Assembly (NCBI GenBank): GCA_902493915.1
Contig: CABUQY010000005.1
Location: forward strand, 1-37,729
DNA length: 37,729 nucleotides
Direction of reading: 5' to 3'
From: an uncultured Collinsella sp.
GTDB taxonomy: Bacteria > Actinomycetota > Coriobacteriia > Coriobacteriales > Coriobacteriaceae
Position numbers and translations under genes: made by a program. Position 1 is the first letter of the stretch. Each line of letters starts with the position of its first letter. Below are positions 13,479 to 21,377 of the stretch, one piece after another. The notes under the pieces were generated by a model. That model saw only the letters and a list, made by a program, of their open reading frames with translations, did no database searches and was not told the origin of the DNA.

Positions 13479-14837
13479 TTACTCGTCCTTGGGCGCGGGG
13501 TGTTTGCAGACCACGCTCATGTAGATCATACCGAGCACGGCAGCGGTGACCGAACCGGCAAGGATGGCGGCCTTGGCGGCCAGAACCTCAAACTGGGCCG
13601 TCGGGAAGGCAAGGCCGCTGATGAGGATCGACATCGTAAAGCCGATGCCGCCCAGAATGCCCACACCGGCAATCATGTGCCAGTTGACATTGTGCGGCAG
13701 CTCGCAGACCCTAAACTTAACCAGGGCAAACGTCATGCCAAAGATACCAATCGGCTTGCCCAGCAGCATGCCAAAGTACACGCCGAGCGTCACCGGGTCG
13801 GTGAGCAGTGTGCTCATGTCCACGCCCACCAGGCGAACCTGTGCGTTCACGAACGCAAAGATCGGTAGAATCACAAAGTTGACCGGCGTGGAGATCAGAC
13901 GCTCCATGCGGATGAGCGGCGGGGTCACGCGGTGCATGACGCGCTCGACCCTGGTGGTCGAGACGGTAAAGTCATGCTGGCCCAAGATGTGCGCCTCGTC
14001 GTCGTAGCGGTCGTCGAGCAACGGCAGGCACTCGCCCAGCCAGTCGGTCAGGCTATCGAGCTTGACGCCGCACTTGGCCGGAATGGTAAAGGCCAAGATG
14101 ACGCCAGCAAGCGTGGCATGTACGCCGCTCTTGAACATGCAGAACCACAGCAGCAGACCCAGTACCGAATACGGGGCAAGGCGGTAATGTTGCGTCTTGT
14201 TGAGCCACACGAGCGCGCAGGTCACAAGCACGGCGGCGCCCAACCAAAACGGATTGGGGCTCTGACCGTAGAAGATGGCGATGGCGGCGATGGAAATGAG
14301 GTCGTCGGCGATGGCGAGCGTCGAGAAGAACACGCGCACGCCGTTGGGCACACGGTTGCCCAAAAGCGACAGCACGCCCAGCGCAAAGGCAATATCGGTT
14401 GCCATGGGAATGGCCCAGCCGTTGTGCGCGCCGGCATGGTTAAAGATCAGGTAGATGCAGGCGGGAACGACGACGCCGCCCACGGCTGCCAGCATGGGAA
14501 GCATAGCCTGGCGCGGGTTTTTGAGCTCGCCGACCGTCATCTCGTACTTAAGCTCAATGCCTACCAGCAAAAAGAAGATTGCCATGAGGAAGTCGTTGAC
14601 GAAAAGCTCGACGGTGAGGCCAGCCGTAAGGTTGCCCAGACCCACATACAGCGGGGTCTCCAAAAAGTGGTGGATGGCCTCGTAAGCATCGGTGTTGGCG
14701 CAAATGACGGCGGCGATGGCGGCGAAGACCATGACGGCGGCGGAAATCGTGCCGTTCTCGGCGATGCGCTCCCAAATGTCGTGGCGCTCAAAACGCTTGC
14801 GCTCACGAACGTTGAACAGCTGCTCAGTTGCTGCCAT
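13479..14837 (-). CDS. nhaA: Na+/H+ antiporter NhaA
   Basis: This 452-residue membrane protein exchanges cytoplasmic Na+ (or Li+) for external H+. It has the NhaA hallmarks: WAIPMATDIAFALGVLSLLG for the crossed helix region and LAIADDLISI with the paired Asp residues of the ion site, followed by about ten further hydrophobic segments. It is longer than E. coli NhaA (388) through a charged cytoplasmic loop near residues 260-310 (GECLPLLDDRYDDEAHILGQ...) and an N-terminal segment. The ATG at 14837 has AAAGGAG at spacing 6. An intrinsic terminator lies 34 bases before the start, which suggests leader control. Confidence 0.95.
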   Translation of the reverse strand: MAATEQLFNVRERKRFERHDIWERIAENGTISAAVMVFAAIAAVICANTDAYEAIHHFLETPLYVGLGNLTAGLTVELFVNDFLMAIFFLLVGIELKYEMTVGELKNPRQAMLPMLAAVGGVVVPACIYLIFNHAGAHNGWAIPMATDIAFALGVLSLLGNRVPNGVRVFFSTLAIADDLISIAAIAIFYGQSPNPFWLGAAVLVTCALVWLNKTQHYRLAPYSVLGLLLWFCMFKSGVHATLAGVILAFTIPAKCGVKLDSLTDWLGECLPLLDDRYDDEAHILGQHDFTVSTTRVERVMHRVTPPLIRMERLISTPVNFVILPIFAFVNAQVRLVGVDMSTLLTDPVTLGVYFGMLLGKPIGIFGMTFALVKFRVCELPHNVNWHMIAGVGILGGIGFTMSILISGLAFPTAQFEVLAAKAAILAGSVTAAVLGMIYMSVVCKHPAPKDE

Positions 14838-14868
14838 GGGCGGCTCCTTTCACGGGAAAGCTCCCGTC

Positions 14869-14906
14869 TTAAAAAAGCACGGCCCGCCCAAGTGGCGGCG
14901 CCGCGC
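14869..14906 (-). terminator. Intrinsic terminator in the nhaA leader (possible attenuator)
   Basis: On the minus strand a GC-rich stem (GCGCGGC-CCGCC type against GGCGGGCCGTGC, one bulged G and one wobble, loop about 5 nt) is followed directly by TTTTTTAAG. It lies 34 bases before the nhaA start. The upstream gene already has its own terminator at 15045-15085, so a second one here would fit attenuation. Confidence 0.7.
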
Positions 14907-15044
14907 TCTAACGTATTACGCTTGCATCTAGCCTACCCTGCACGACAGGCACGCAGGCGTGGCCGAAAAGCGGAACCATAGGTTGAACATTATTTGCTCA
15001 ACGGCACGGGTGCGCCTGTCCAAGAGACGACGCGACGCCGTGCA

Positions 15045-15085
15045 CAAAAAACGACCGGAGCGCGGGGCGTCCGCGATCCGGTCGT
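15045..15085 (-). terminator. Intrinsic terminator of the pyrophosphatase gene
   Basis: ACGACCGGA and TCCGGTCGT form the outer stem, CGCGG and CCGCG the inner stem, followed on the minus strand by a run of six T. It lies 20 bases after the stop at 15105. Confidence 0.88.
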
Positions 15086-15104
15086 GGCGTTTGGTCAACT
15101 AAAC

Positions 15105-16028
15105 CTAGCAGGCGGCCATGATGGGGGCAGCAACCTGCTTCTTACGGGAGAGGACGCCCGGCATCCAGACGCCGTCGTGCTCGTCGGCAATGCCCAGGCC
15201 CTTCTGAGCAGCCTCGGTCTCGCCCTCGAGCAGGACCTGCGAGCCCTCCTCCATGATGTCGGTGATGCACAGGACGATGCCGTCAGCACCCTTCTCGGCG
15301 GCGTAGGCGCGCATGGCCTCGCGGATCTCGTCGATCATACCGAGCGCACGGCTCTTGTCGACGGTCTCGTACTGGCCGATGAGCAGCTTCTTGCCGGCGG
15401 GCTCGAACATCTTGATGTCGTTGCCGACCATCTCGGCTGCGGTGAAGGAGCCGGACGGACGGGTGAGGAAGACCTCCATGCCAAACTTGACCGGGTCGAC
15501 GCCCACCTGCTCGCCGAGCTTGGCGGCGACGACGCGGTCGACAGCGGTGGTGGTGGGGCTCTTGAGCATGAGCGTATCGGTCATCATGGCCGAGAGCAGC
15601 AGCTTGGCCTGGACGTCGGAAAGCTCAACGCCGAGCACGTCGGCGAGCTTGGTGACGATGGTGCAGCTGGAGCCCCAGGGCAGGCAGATGTAGTGCAGCG
15701 GGCCGGCGGTCTCGAAGTCGCCGATGCGGTGATGATCGACGACGCCAAAGACCGTGGCGTCCTTAAGGCCGGCGACGGACTGGGCGGACTCGTTGTGGTC
15801 GGTGAGGACGACGAGCTGACCGGCCTCGACGGACTCGATCGCGCGAGGCTCGGCGATGCCGGCGTCGGCGAGCAGCTTGGCGGACTCTGCCGGAAGCTGA
15901 CCAAGGGCGCAGGCCTCGTAGGTGTTGCCGGCATACTCAACCTGGTTGAGCAGCTGGGACAGGACGACGGCGCTCATGATGGCGTCGTTATCGGGGTTCT
16001 GGTGACCAAAGACAAGAACGTTTGCCAT
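15105..16028 (-). CDS. ppaC: Manganese-dependent inorganic pyrophosphatase (family II)
   Basis: This 307-residue DHH-superfamily enzyme hydrolyses pyrophosphate to two phosphates and so pulls biosynthetic reactions forward. The metal ligands are visible: H9, D13 and D15 in FGHQNPDNDAI, D in LTDHNE, and the DHH motif in VVDHHRIGDF. The C-terminal domain carries the substrate-binding SRKKQV motif. Length matches the family (about 309), with no regulatory CBS insert, so it should be the simple, constitutively active type. The ATG at 16028 has GGAGG at spacing 6. Confidence 0.96.
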   Translation of the reverse strand: MANVLVFGHQNPDNDAIMSAVVLSQLLNQVEYAGNTYEACALGQLPAESAKLLADAGIAEPRAIESVEAGQLVVLTDHNESAQSVAGLKDATVFGVVDHHRIGDFETAGPLHYICLPWGSSCTIVTKLADVLGVELSDVQAKLLLSAMMTDTLMLKSPTTTAVDRVVAAKLGEQVGVDPVKFGMEVFLTRPSGSFTAAEMVGNDIKMFEPAGKKLLIGQYETVDKSRALGMIDEIREAMRAYAAEKGADGIVLCITDIMEEGSQVLLEGETEAAQKGLGIADEHDGVWMPGVLSRKKQVAAPIMAAC

Positions 16029-16163
16029 GGATATCCTCCACTTGATATGTGTACTTGGACGTAGCTATGGTAGCACGCCGATGCCGAGCCTTCGCAGACG
16101 GAAGGGCCACGGCATATTTTGGGGTAGGCACGGGGGCCAAGGCTGTCCCTTTTACACCATGTT

Positions 16164-16192
16164 GGTGCAAAGAAACCTGACCCCCTTGCACC
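16164..16192. repeat. Palindromic repeat, GACCCC-core family, between glucokinase and pyrophosphatase genes
   Basis: GGTGCAA and TTGCACC form a 7-bp stem around AGAAACCTGACCCCC. It is nearly the same as the inverted copy at 26531-26563. The right end lies 2 bases before the glucokinase stop. Confidence 0.8.
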
Positions 16193-16194
16193 GG

Positions 16195-17148
16195 CTATTT
16201 GCCGGCGGCGCGCAGGGCTACGTAGGCGGCACCGATGATACCGGCGTCGTTGCCGAGCGAGGCGACCTCGATGGGCGTCTCGCGCGAGACGGAAAACGCG
16301 TACTGCTTAAAGTGCTCGCGCACGGCGTCGAGGTAGACATCGGCCGAGGCGGAGGCGCCGCCGCCGATCAGGAACATCTCAGGGTCGACCACGTTGGCGA
16401 TAAGCGCCAGGGCACGGCCGAGGTAGTCGGCCATGGTATCGGCCGCGGCAAGCGCGAGCTTATCGCCCTCGCGGCAGGCTTGGAATACGTCCTTGGAATC
16501 GGAAGGACCGGTGAGCTCGATGGGCTCGACGCCCGCAGCCTTGCACTCGGCCAGGTAATTGCTCACCACGCCGGTGGCGCTGGAATACTGCTCCAGGTGG
16601 CCATGGCCGCCGCAGCCGCAGGTACGCTCCTCGTCGGGGTTCAGGCACATGTGGCCAATCTCGCCGCCGGCACCCACAACGCCCGACACAACGTCGCCGT
16701 TGATGATGACGCCGCCGCCCACGCCGGTACCGATGGTGACCATCACCACGTTCTGCACGCCCTTGGCAGAGCCGAGCCAGGCCTCGCCCATGGCGGCGGC
16801 GTTGGCGTCGTTCTCGTACTTTACGACCGCGTCGGGGCAGTGCTCCTGAATGGCAATCTTAAGCTCGGGCAGGTTGATGGAGATGTTCGCCTTGACCTTG
16901 GCATCGCCCGCAGCCGGAATGGGGCACGGAACGGCCAGGCCGATGCCCGCCACAAAGGCGCGCGGAATCTGAGCCTTGGCGACCACCTGGTCGATAGCCT
17001 CGGTTACCGCGGCAAAGCCCGCAGCGTCGACGATGGGAGGCGTGGGCACGCTGGCCTTGGCAAGCAGGTTGCCGTCCTCGTCGAACAGGCCCTCCTTAAC
17101 CGAAGTGCCGCCGACGTCAATGCCGATGTAGTACTGCTTAGGTTCCAT
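16195..17148 (-). CDS. glcK: ROK-family glucokinase
   Basis: This 317-residue ROK kinase likely phosphorylates glucose to glucose-6-phosphate with ATP. It shows the N-terminal phosphate loop GIDVGGTSVKEG, the ENDANAAAMGE motif with the catalytic Asp, TIGTGVGGG, the ROK zinc signature CGCGGHGHLE and EIGHMCLNP. No N-terminal helix-turn-helix is present, so it is an enzyme, not a ROK repressor. The ATG at 17148 is chosen because AAAGGTGG lies 5 bases upstream; an in-frame GTG at 17157 overlaps that site. It lies next to the beta-glucoside PTS operon on the same strand, and would use the free glucose released by GH1. Other hexoses such as N-acetylmannosamine cannot be excluded. Confidence 0.85.
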   Translation of the reverse strand: MEPKQYYIGIDVGGTSVKEGLFDEDGNLLAKASVPTPPIVDAAGFAAVTEAIDQVVAKAQIPRAFVAGIGLAVPCPIPAAGDAKVKANISINLPELKIAIQEHCPDAVVKYENDANAAAMGEAWLGSAKGVQNVVMVTIGTGVGGGVIINGDVVSGVVGAGGEIGHMCLNPDEERTCGCGGHGHLEQYSSATGVVSNYLAECKAAGVEPIELTGPSDSKDVFQACREGDKLALAAADTMADYLGRALALIANVVDPEMFLIGGGASASADVYLDAVREHFKQYAFSVSRETPIEVASLGNDAGIIGAAYVALRAAGK

Positions 17149-17201
17149 GGGAGCCACCTTTCTCGTTTAAACATTGCCTGTATGGTACCGCTCCCAAGAC
17201 A

Positions 17202-17242
17202 AAAACCTGCCAAAAAGGGACAGGTTTGTTTTGGCAGGTTTT
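17202..17242. repeat. Palindromic repeat with a 14-bp stem upstream of the glucokinase gene
   Basis: AAAACCTGCCAAAA and TTTTGGCAGGTTTT form a perfect 14-bp inverted repeat around AGGGACAGGTTTG. On the minus strand the core reads CAAACCTGTCCCT, close to the AAACCTGACCCC cores at 16164 and 26531. It may also act as a hairpin in the glucokinase leader. Confidence 0.8.
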
Positions 17243-17303
17243 ATCTGGGGAAACGTCCGCCCGCTCAACGAGCAATGACGCTCAGCAACTCGCCAAACAA
17301 AAA

Positions 17304-17330
17304 GCGCCGGGAGAGGGAGACTCCCGGCGC
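17304..17330 (-). terminator. Intrinsic terminator of the beta-glucoside PTS operon
   Basis: GCGCCGGGAG and CTCCCGGCGC form a perfect 10-bp stem with a 7-nt loop, followed on the minus strand by TTTTTGTTTGG. It lies 58 bases after the IIA stop. Confidence 0.88.
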
Positions 17331-17388
17331 CTGCAAAAGGGACTGGATTGTATGCGAACCGCACGATCCGTCGCGGCGAAAACGCCAG

Positions 17389-17721
17389 CTAGGCCTTGAG
17401 TGCCTGTAGCTGTTTGTGGACCTCAATGAGCTCCGTGGCCATGACGCGCATGGTCTCGGTGCCGGCCATCTGGTCCTCGGCGTGCAGCAGAATCAGCGGG
17501 GCCTCGCCGTTGCGCTCGCCATTGGCCTCCTTCTTAAGAAGTCCCATGTGAACATCGTGGCCGCCGTTATAGGCCTCGTCGCCCTGCTTAATGAGCTCCT
17601 CGGCGGCGTCGAAATCGCCCTCCTTGGCCTTCTGCACGGCGTTGATGTACATGCTCTTGGCGGTACCGACGTAGCTGATGATCTCGAAGCAGGTCATCTG
17701 CAGTTCGTTCATATCCTCCAT
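17389..17721 (-). CDS. PTS lactose/cellobiose-type IIA component
   Basis: This three-helix IIA protein of about 110 residues carries phosphate from HPr to IIB. It shows the family pattern MTCFEIISYVGTAKSMYINAVQ and the phosphorylated His in ILLHAEDQ (H80 from the start used here). The start is not certain: an ATG at 17721 has a weak GGTG at spacing 6, an ATG at 17712 has GGAGG but only 2 bases away, and a GTG at 17730 abuts the IIB stop. The first is taken. It is the last gene of the operon, with a terminator 58 bases downstream. Confidence 0.9.
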   Translation of the reverse strand: MEDMNELQMTCFEIISYVGTAKSMYINAVQKAKEGDFDAAEELIKQGDEAYNGGHDVHMGLLKKEANGERNGEAPLILLHAEDQMAGTETMRVMATELIEVHKQLQALKA

Positions 17722-17730
17722 GCGCTGCAC

Positions 17731-18033
17731 CTAGCCCATCACGCTGACGCAGTGGTCGATGATGCCGGCGGCGTTCATGCGGCCGTAGTCGACCATGTTG
17801 ATGACCTCGACCGGGAAACGGCCGGCGGCCTCCTTCTCAAAATCGCCCTTGGTGTAGCCAATCTGCGGGCCGAGCAGCAAGATGTCGCACTCGTCCAGGT
17901 GATCGTGAGCCTCATTCATGGGGCGAGCCTCGACCTCGATGTCCAGACCGCGGCTTGCGACCTCGGACTGCATCTTCTGGACCAGCAGGCTCGTGGACAT
18001 GCCGGCGTTGCAGCAAAGCATGATCTTCTTCAT
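17731..18033 (-). CDS. PTS lactose/cellobiose-type IIB component
   Basis: This 100-residue cytoplasmic protein accepts phosphate on Cys and passes it to the incoming sugar. The N-terminal P-loop-like MLCCNAGMSTSLLV has C8 at the active position (an extra Cys precedes it). Length and the LLGPQIGY segment fit the cellobiose IIB family. The ATG at 18033 has AAGGAGG at spacing 5. The IIA gene follows at once. A 155-base gap separates it from the IIC gene, which may allow separate control. Confidence 0.93.
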   Translation of the reverse strand: MKKIMLCCNAGMSTSLLVQKMQSEVASRGLDIEVEARPMNEAHDHLDECDILLLGPQIGYTKGDFEKEAAGRFPVEVINMVDYGRMNAAGIIDHCVSVMG

Positions 18034-18188
18034 GGTTTCCTCCTTATAACTGCGCGGCGCGCAGACGACAACTGGTTTTATTCCTTGCGGCTACTGTACC
18101 CACCCCCCTGCATCTTTACGCAGGAGGAGAGCCGCGAGCACCGGCACCGCGTACCGGCGCCCGCAACGGTGGAAGGGAAAACGAACGT

Positions 18189-19541
18189 TTAGGCGTTCTG
18201 CTCGGCAAGGGCCTCCTGCTTGGCGATGGCCTTCTCGGAGATCCTCATAAAGGGCAGGTAGACAGCCATGCCGATGACAAGCTCGAGAGCCTGCCACACG
18301 CCGGCGCGCCAGTCAAAGCCCGTGGCAAGCAGGGCGTTAATGACGGGAGGCATGGTCCAAGGCACCTGGGCGATGCAGGGGCTAATGATGCCCGCACAGG
18401 TCAGGCCATAGGTGATACCGATGAACAGGTCGGGAAGAAGCACGAACGGAATCATGAGCGGCAGGTTGTACACGACGGGGTAACCGTAGATGACCGGCTC
18501 GTTGATGTTAAACAGGCCAGGAACGATAGCCATCTTGGCAACGGTCTTGGAAGCCTTGTTCTTGGAGAACAGGAAGGTATCGAGCAGGAGCATGAGGGTG
18601 CAGCCCGAGCCGCCGATGAGGGCGAAGCTGTTGACGATCTGCATGTTCATGTAGTGATCGGGCTGGATGGTGCCGCCGGCGGCAAAGGTAGCCATGTTGT
18701 CGACGATGAGCATGGTCAGGATCGGCTCGACGGTAGCGCCAGAGATGGTGGACTGGTGAATACCAACGCAGAACAGCAGGTTAGCAAGGGTGTAGATGAG
18801 GATAACAGCCCACGGACCGGCGTTCATGATGCTCTTGAGCGGGTTGGAAATGCACGTGGAGATAATGGTGCACAGATCGGTGCCGGCAAACACGGCGAGC
18901 AGAGCCGCGGCAATGGCGAAGATCGAGAGGTTGAGCAGCATCGGGATCATGACGTTAAAGGAGTTGGAGACCGCGGGAGGCACACCCTCGCCCAGCTTGA
19001 CCTTGAGCTTCTCGACGCCGGAAATCTTAATGAAGAGCGTAACGGAGAGCAGAGCGATGATAATGGCCGCGAACAGACCGTTGGTACCGGTGTTGGCAGT
19101 CGAAAGGGCGCCCGTGACCTCGGCAGAGGTAATCTTGTCGGTGAGCAGCGGACTCGTGGCGGCAAGCGTGGCGGTGATCTGCTGCGGCATCATGATGACG
19201 AAAGCGGAGATGGCGACGACCACGCAAGCGAGCGGGTTATCGAAGCGCTCGTTCTTAGCGAGGCTGTAGCCAATCAGTCCAGCCAAGATGATGGCAGAGA
19301 CGTTGAGGGTGCCCAGCGTAATTGCCGAGCCCCAGGTCTGAAGGTTGGCAAGACCCGCCGCATCGAGCGGGAACAGAGGGAACACGACGTTGTTAATAAG
19401 AACCGCGATACCCGCAAGGATATAGAGCGGCGTGATGGTTGCGAAGGCATCGCGCAGGGAACGCAGGTGAACCTGGTTTCCCACCTTCGCAGAGACCTCG
19501 GCAAACTTGTCGAGGAAACTCTTTCCGTTGTCACTGGCCAT
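18189..19541 (-). CDS. PTS lactose/cellobiose-type IIC permease
   Basis: This 450-residue membrane protein forms the sugar channel. It has about ten hydrophobic segments, the conserved family stretch NINEPVIYGYPVVYNLPLMIPF with the sugar-contacting NEP, and GIHQSTISG. It has the size and cytoplasmic N-terminus (FAEVSAKVGNQVHLRSLRDAF) usual for cellobiose/diacetylchitobiose IIC proteins. The ATG at 19541 has AGGAG at spacing 5. It lies between the GH1 gene and IIB, so the likely substrate is a beta-glucoside such as cellobiose. The exact sugar cannot be read from sequence alone. Confidence 0.92.
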   Translation of the reverse strand: MASDNGKSFLDKFAEVSAKVGNQVHLRSLRDAFATITPLYILAGIAVLINNVVFPLFPLDAAGLANLQTWGSAITLGTLNVSAIILAGLIGYSLAKNERFDNPLACVVVAISAFVIMMPQQITATLAATSPLLTDKITSAEVTGALSTANTGTNGLFAAIIIALLSVTLFIKISGVEKLKVKLGEGVPPAVSNSFNVMIPMLLNLSIFAIAAALLAVFAGTDLCTIISTCISNPLKSIMNAGPWAVILIYTLANLLFCVGIHQSTISGATVEPILTMLIVDNMATFAAGGTIQPDHYMNMQIVNSFALIGGSGCTLMLLLDTFLFSKNKASKTVAKMAIVPGLFNINEPVIYGYPVVYNLPLMIPFVLLPDLFIGITYGLTCAGIISPCIAQVPWTMPPVINALLATGFDWRAGVWQALELVIGMAVYLPFMRISEKAIAKQEALAEQNA

Positions 19542-19661
19542 GATTGCTCCTAACTTTCAAATCCGGCCTTTTCCTATGCGCACGGTGGTCTGTCGCCCTC
19601 TGCCACCAGATGTGCCATGTTTTGCGCGCGGCGGCGCGCGGTCTGGGCGTCTGCTTGGTCG

Positions 19662-21062
19662 CTAGTCGACCACGTGGGTCGTTGCGACCTGCTTGAGCCA
19701 AGCCGCCGACTTCTTAAGGCGGCGCTTGTAGCCGTCCATCAGGTCGACCTCGACAAAGCCGTAACGGTTCTTAAAGGCATTCGCCCAAGACCAGTTATCG
19801 ATGACGGCCCAATAATGGTATCCGCGGCACTTGGCGCCCCCGGCAATTGCCTTGGCCACCCACTCCAGGTGCTGGCGTACAAAGTCGACGCGGTAGTCAT
19901 CCTGGATGGTTCCTTCGGCGTCACGGTTCTTGTATTCGTCCATAATGCCGATACCGTTTTCGGATACAAACCACTCAAGATCGGGGTAATTCTTGGCGCA
20001 GTCCATGCCAAAGTCGTAGAGACCCTGCGGGTAGATCTCCCAGCCGCGGCTCTCGTTCATAACGGCATCGGGCCATACGTACTCGTCGGCAAAGTGCGGC
20101 AGGCCGTACTGGTCGACCTTGCTCGCCGGCGCTTGAACACGCGTGGGGTGGTAGTAGTTGCAGCCGAGCCAGTCGACAACACCCTGCTTGAGAATCTCCT
20201 GGTCGCCGGCACGGAACGGAAGCTTAACGCCGCCCTCGGCCAGGCTGTCGAGCACGTCGGCGGGAAGCTCGCCCTTGGTAATAAGATCGAGCCACCAGCG
20301 ATTGTTGATACCGCTGGTCATACGCACGGCCTCGAGGTCTGCCTCGCTGGGATTCTCCTTGGTATAGACCGGGGTAAAGCAGTTGATCATGCCAATCTTG
20401 GCATCGCTGCGAACGGCGCCCTCGTCATAGGCGCGGCGGTAGTTGGCCACGGCCAGCGAATGCGCCAGCGAGATGTGATACTGCACGGTGCGGGCGCGGC
20501 TAAAGTCGTGGAGCTGCGGGAACCACACGCCCTCTTGATAGCGCTGTTCGGGCTCGACGATGGGCTCGTTAAAGGTGAACCAGTACTTAATCTCCTGGCC
20601 AAACTCGTGGAAGGCGACGTCGGCGTAATGCGCGTAAGCCTCGACGACCTCACGGCTCTCCCAACCGCCGCGGTCAAAGAGGTAGGTGGGCATGTCAAAG
20701 TGGTACAGGTTGACGAACGGCTCCAACCCGGCCTCGCGAGAGGCACGAAACAGCTCGTGGTACCACGCGGCGCCCTCCTCATTAAGGTTGCCGTCGGCAT
20801 CGAGCAGACGACTCCACTGGATGGACGTGCGATAGGTATCCAGGCCCAAGTCCTTCATAATGCGAAGGTCCTCCTGGTACTTAGCCATAAAGTCATTGCC
20901 GGCATAAGAGCCAACGCGGTTGTAGAACGAACCCAGATCCTGGATGGACCAGGTGTCCCACAGGTTCTCGAGCTTGCCGCCCTGGTTCCACTGACCCTCG
21001 GTCTGCGGGCCGGACATAGCGGCGCCAAAGAAGAAGTCACGGGGCAGCTGATACTGTGCCAT
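19662..21062 (-). CDS. Glycoside hydrolase family 1, likely 6-phospho-beta-glucosidase
   Basis: This 466-residue GH1 barrel hydrolyses a beta-glucoside by the retaining mechanism. The acid/base is E166 in FTFNEP and the nucleophile E368 in VSENG. Near the C-terminus, NWSWANAFKNRYGF has Ser (S425) where plain beta-glucosidases carry Glu, which favours a 6-phospho substrate. The Lys normally two residues before the Tyr is Asn here, with K431 shifted by one place, so phosphate contact may differ. The start at 21062 has AGGA at spacing 4-5; upstream in-frame codons lack a site and would add 41 unlikely residues. It heads the PTS operon and is divergent from gntR, which fits intracellular cleavage of phosphorylated cellobiose-like sugars. 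Confidence 0.9.
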   Translation of the reverse strand: MAQYQLPRDFFFGAAMSGPQTEGQWNQGGKLENLWDTWSIQDLGSFYNRVGSYAGNDFMAKYQEDLRIMKDLGLDTYRTSIQWSRLLDADGNLNEEGAAWYHELFRASREAGLEPFVNLYHFDMPTYLFDRGGWESREVVEAYAHYADVAFHEFGQEIKYWFTFNEPIVEPEQRYQEGVWFPQLHDFSRARTVQYHISLAHSLAVANYRRAYDEGAVRSDAKIGMINCFTPVYTKENPSEADLEAVRMTSGINNRWWLDLITKGELPADVLDSLAEGGVKLPFRAGDQEILKQGVVDWLGCNYYHPTRVQAPASKVDQYGLPHFADEYVWPDAVMNESRGWEIYPQGLYDFGMDCAKNYPDLEWFVSENGIGIMDEYKNRDAEGTIQDDYRVDFVRQHLEWVAKAIAGGAKCRGYHYWAVIDNWSWANAFKNRYGFVEVDLMDGYKRRLKKSAAWLKQVATTHVVD

Positions 21063-21229
21063 CAAGTCCTCACTTTCGTGTTCTAGAGCTTCCGGTTGGA
21101 GACGGGTTTGCCTTGGCAGGTTATCCGGCGCGGGCGCGCACCGGTTATCTGTGTATCCAGCCCGCCAAAACAAAACCGTCCCCAAACGGCCGGTCCTGCT
21201 GTACTGCAGGGCTCCGTTCGTTGCCTACA

Positions 21230-21257
21230 ACTATAGCGCTCTAATTTTCAAAGTAAA
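21230..21257 (-). promoter_or_regulatory. Candidate promoter of the GH1-PTS operon
   Basis: On the minus strand TTTACT and TATAGT are 16 bases apart, about 170 bases before the GH1 start. The match at -10 is good and at -35 only fair. Confidence 0.4.
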
Positions 21258-21338
21258 GCGTCTTTTTCTTTTTTCTTTCTCGGACTTCTTATATAAAAGT
21301 AATATGGGTGCCTCATTGGGGGTTATACTTACTTATGT

Positions 21339-21352
21339 ATTCATATATGAAT
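21339..21352. promoter_or_regulatory. Candidate operator for the GntR regulator
   Basis: ATTCATATATGAAT is a perfect 14-bp palindrome 26 bases before the gntR start, in an AT-rich stretch between the divergent gntR and GH1-PTS units. GntR/HutC-type regulators usually bind short AT-rich palindromes, so autoregulation and operon control are likely. This is an inference. Confidence 0.5.
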
Positions 21353-21377
21353 TTATATATGTCAGAAAGGAGGTTCC

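Noticed and set aside
14838..15044. Known lithium or sodium riboswitch before nhaA
   Set aside because: The position is right, but I could not match the published consensus, so only a leader terminator is reported.
18034..18188. Attenuator between the IIC and IIB genes
   Set aside because: The 155-base gap is GC-rich with small possible hairpins but no stem with a T-run, so no regulatory element is supported.
19542..19661. GCGCGC-rich palindrome between GH1 and IIC as terminator
   Set aside because: A short GCGCGC stem exists near 19624-19640, but no T-run follows and the genes are probably co-transcribed.
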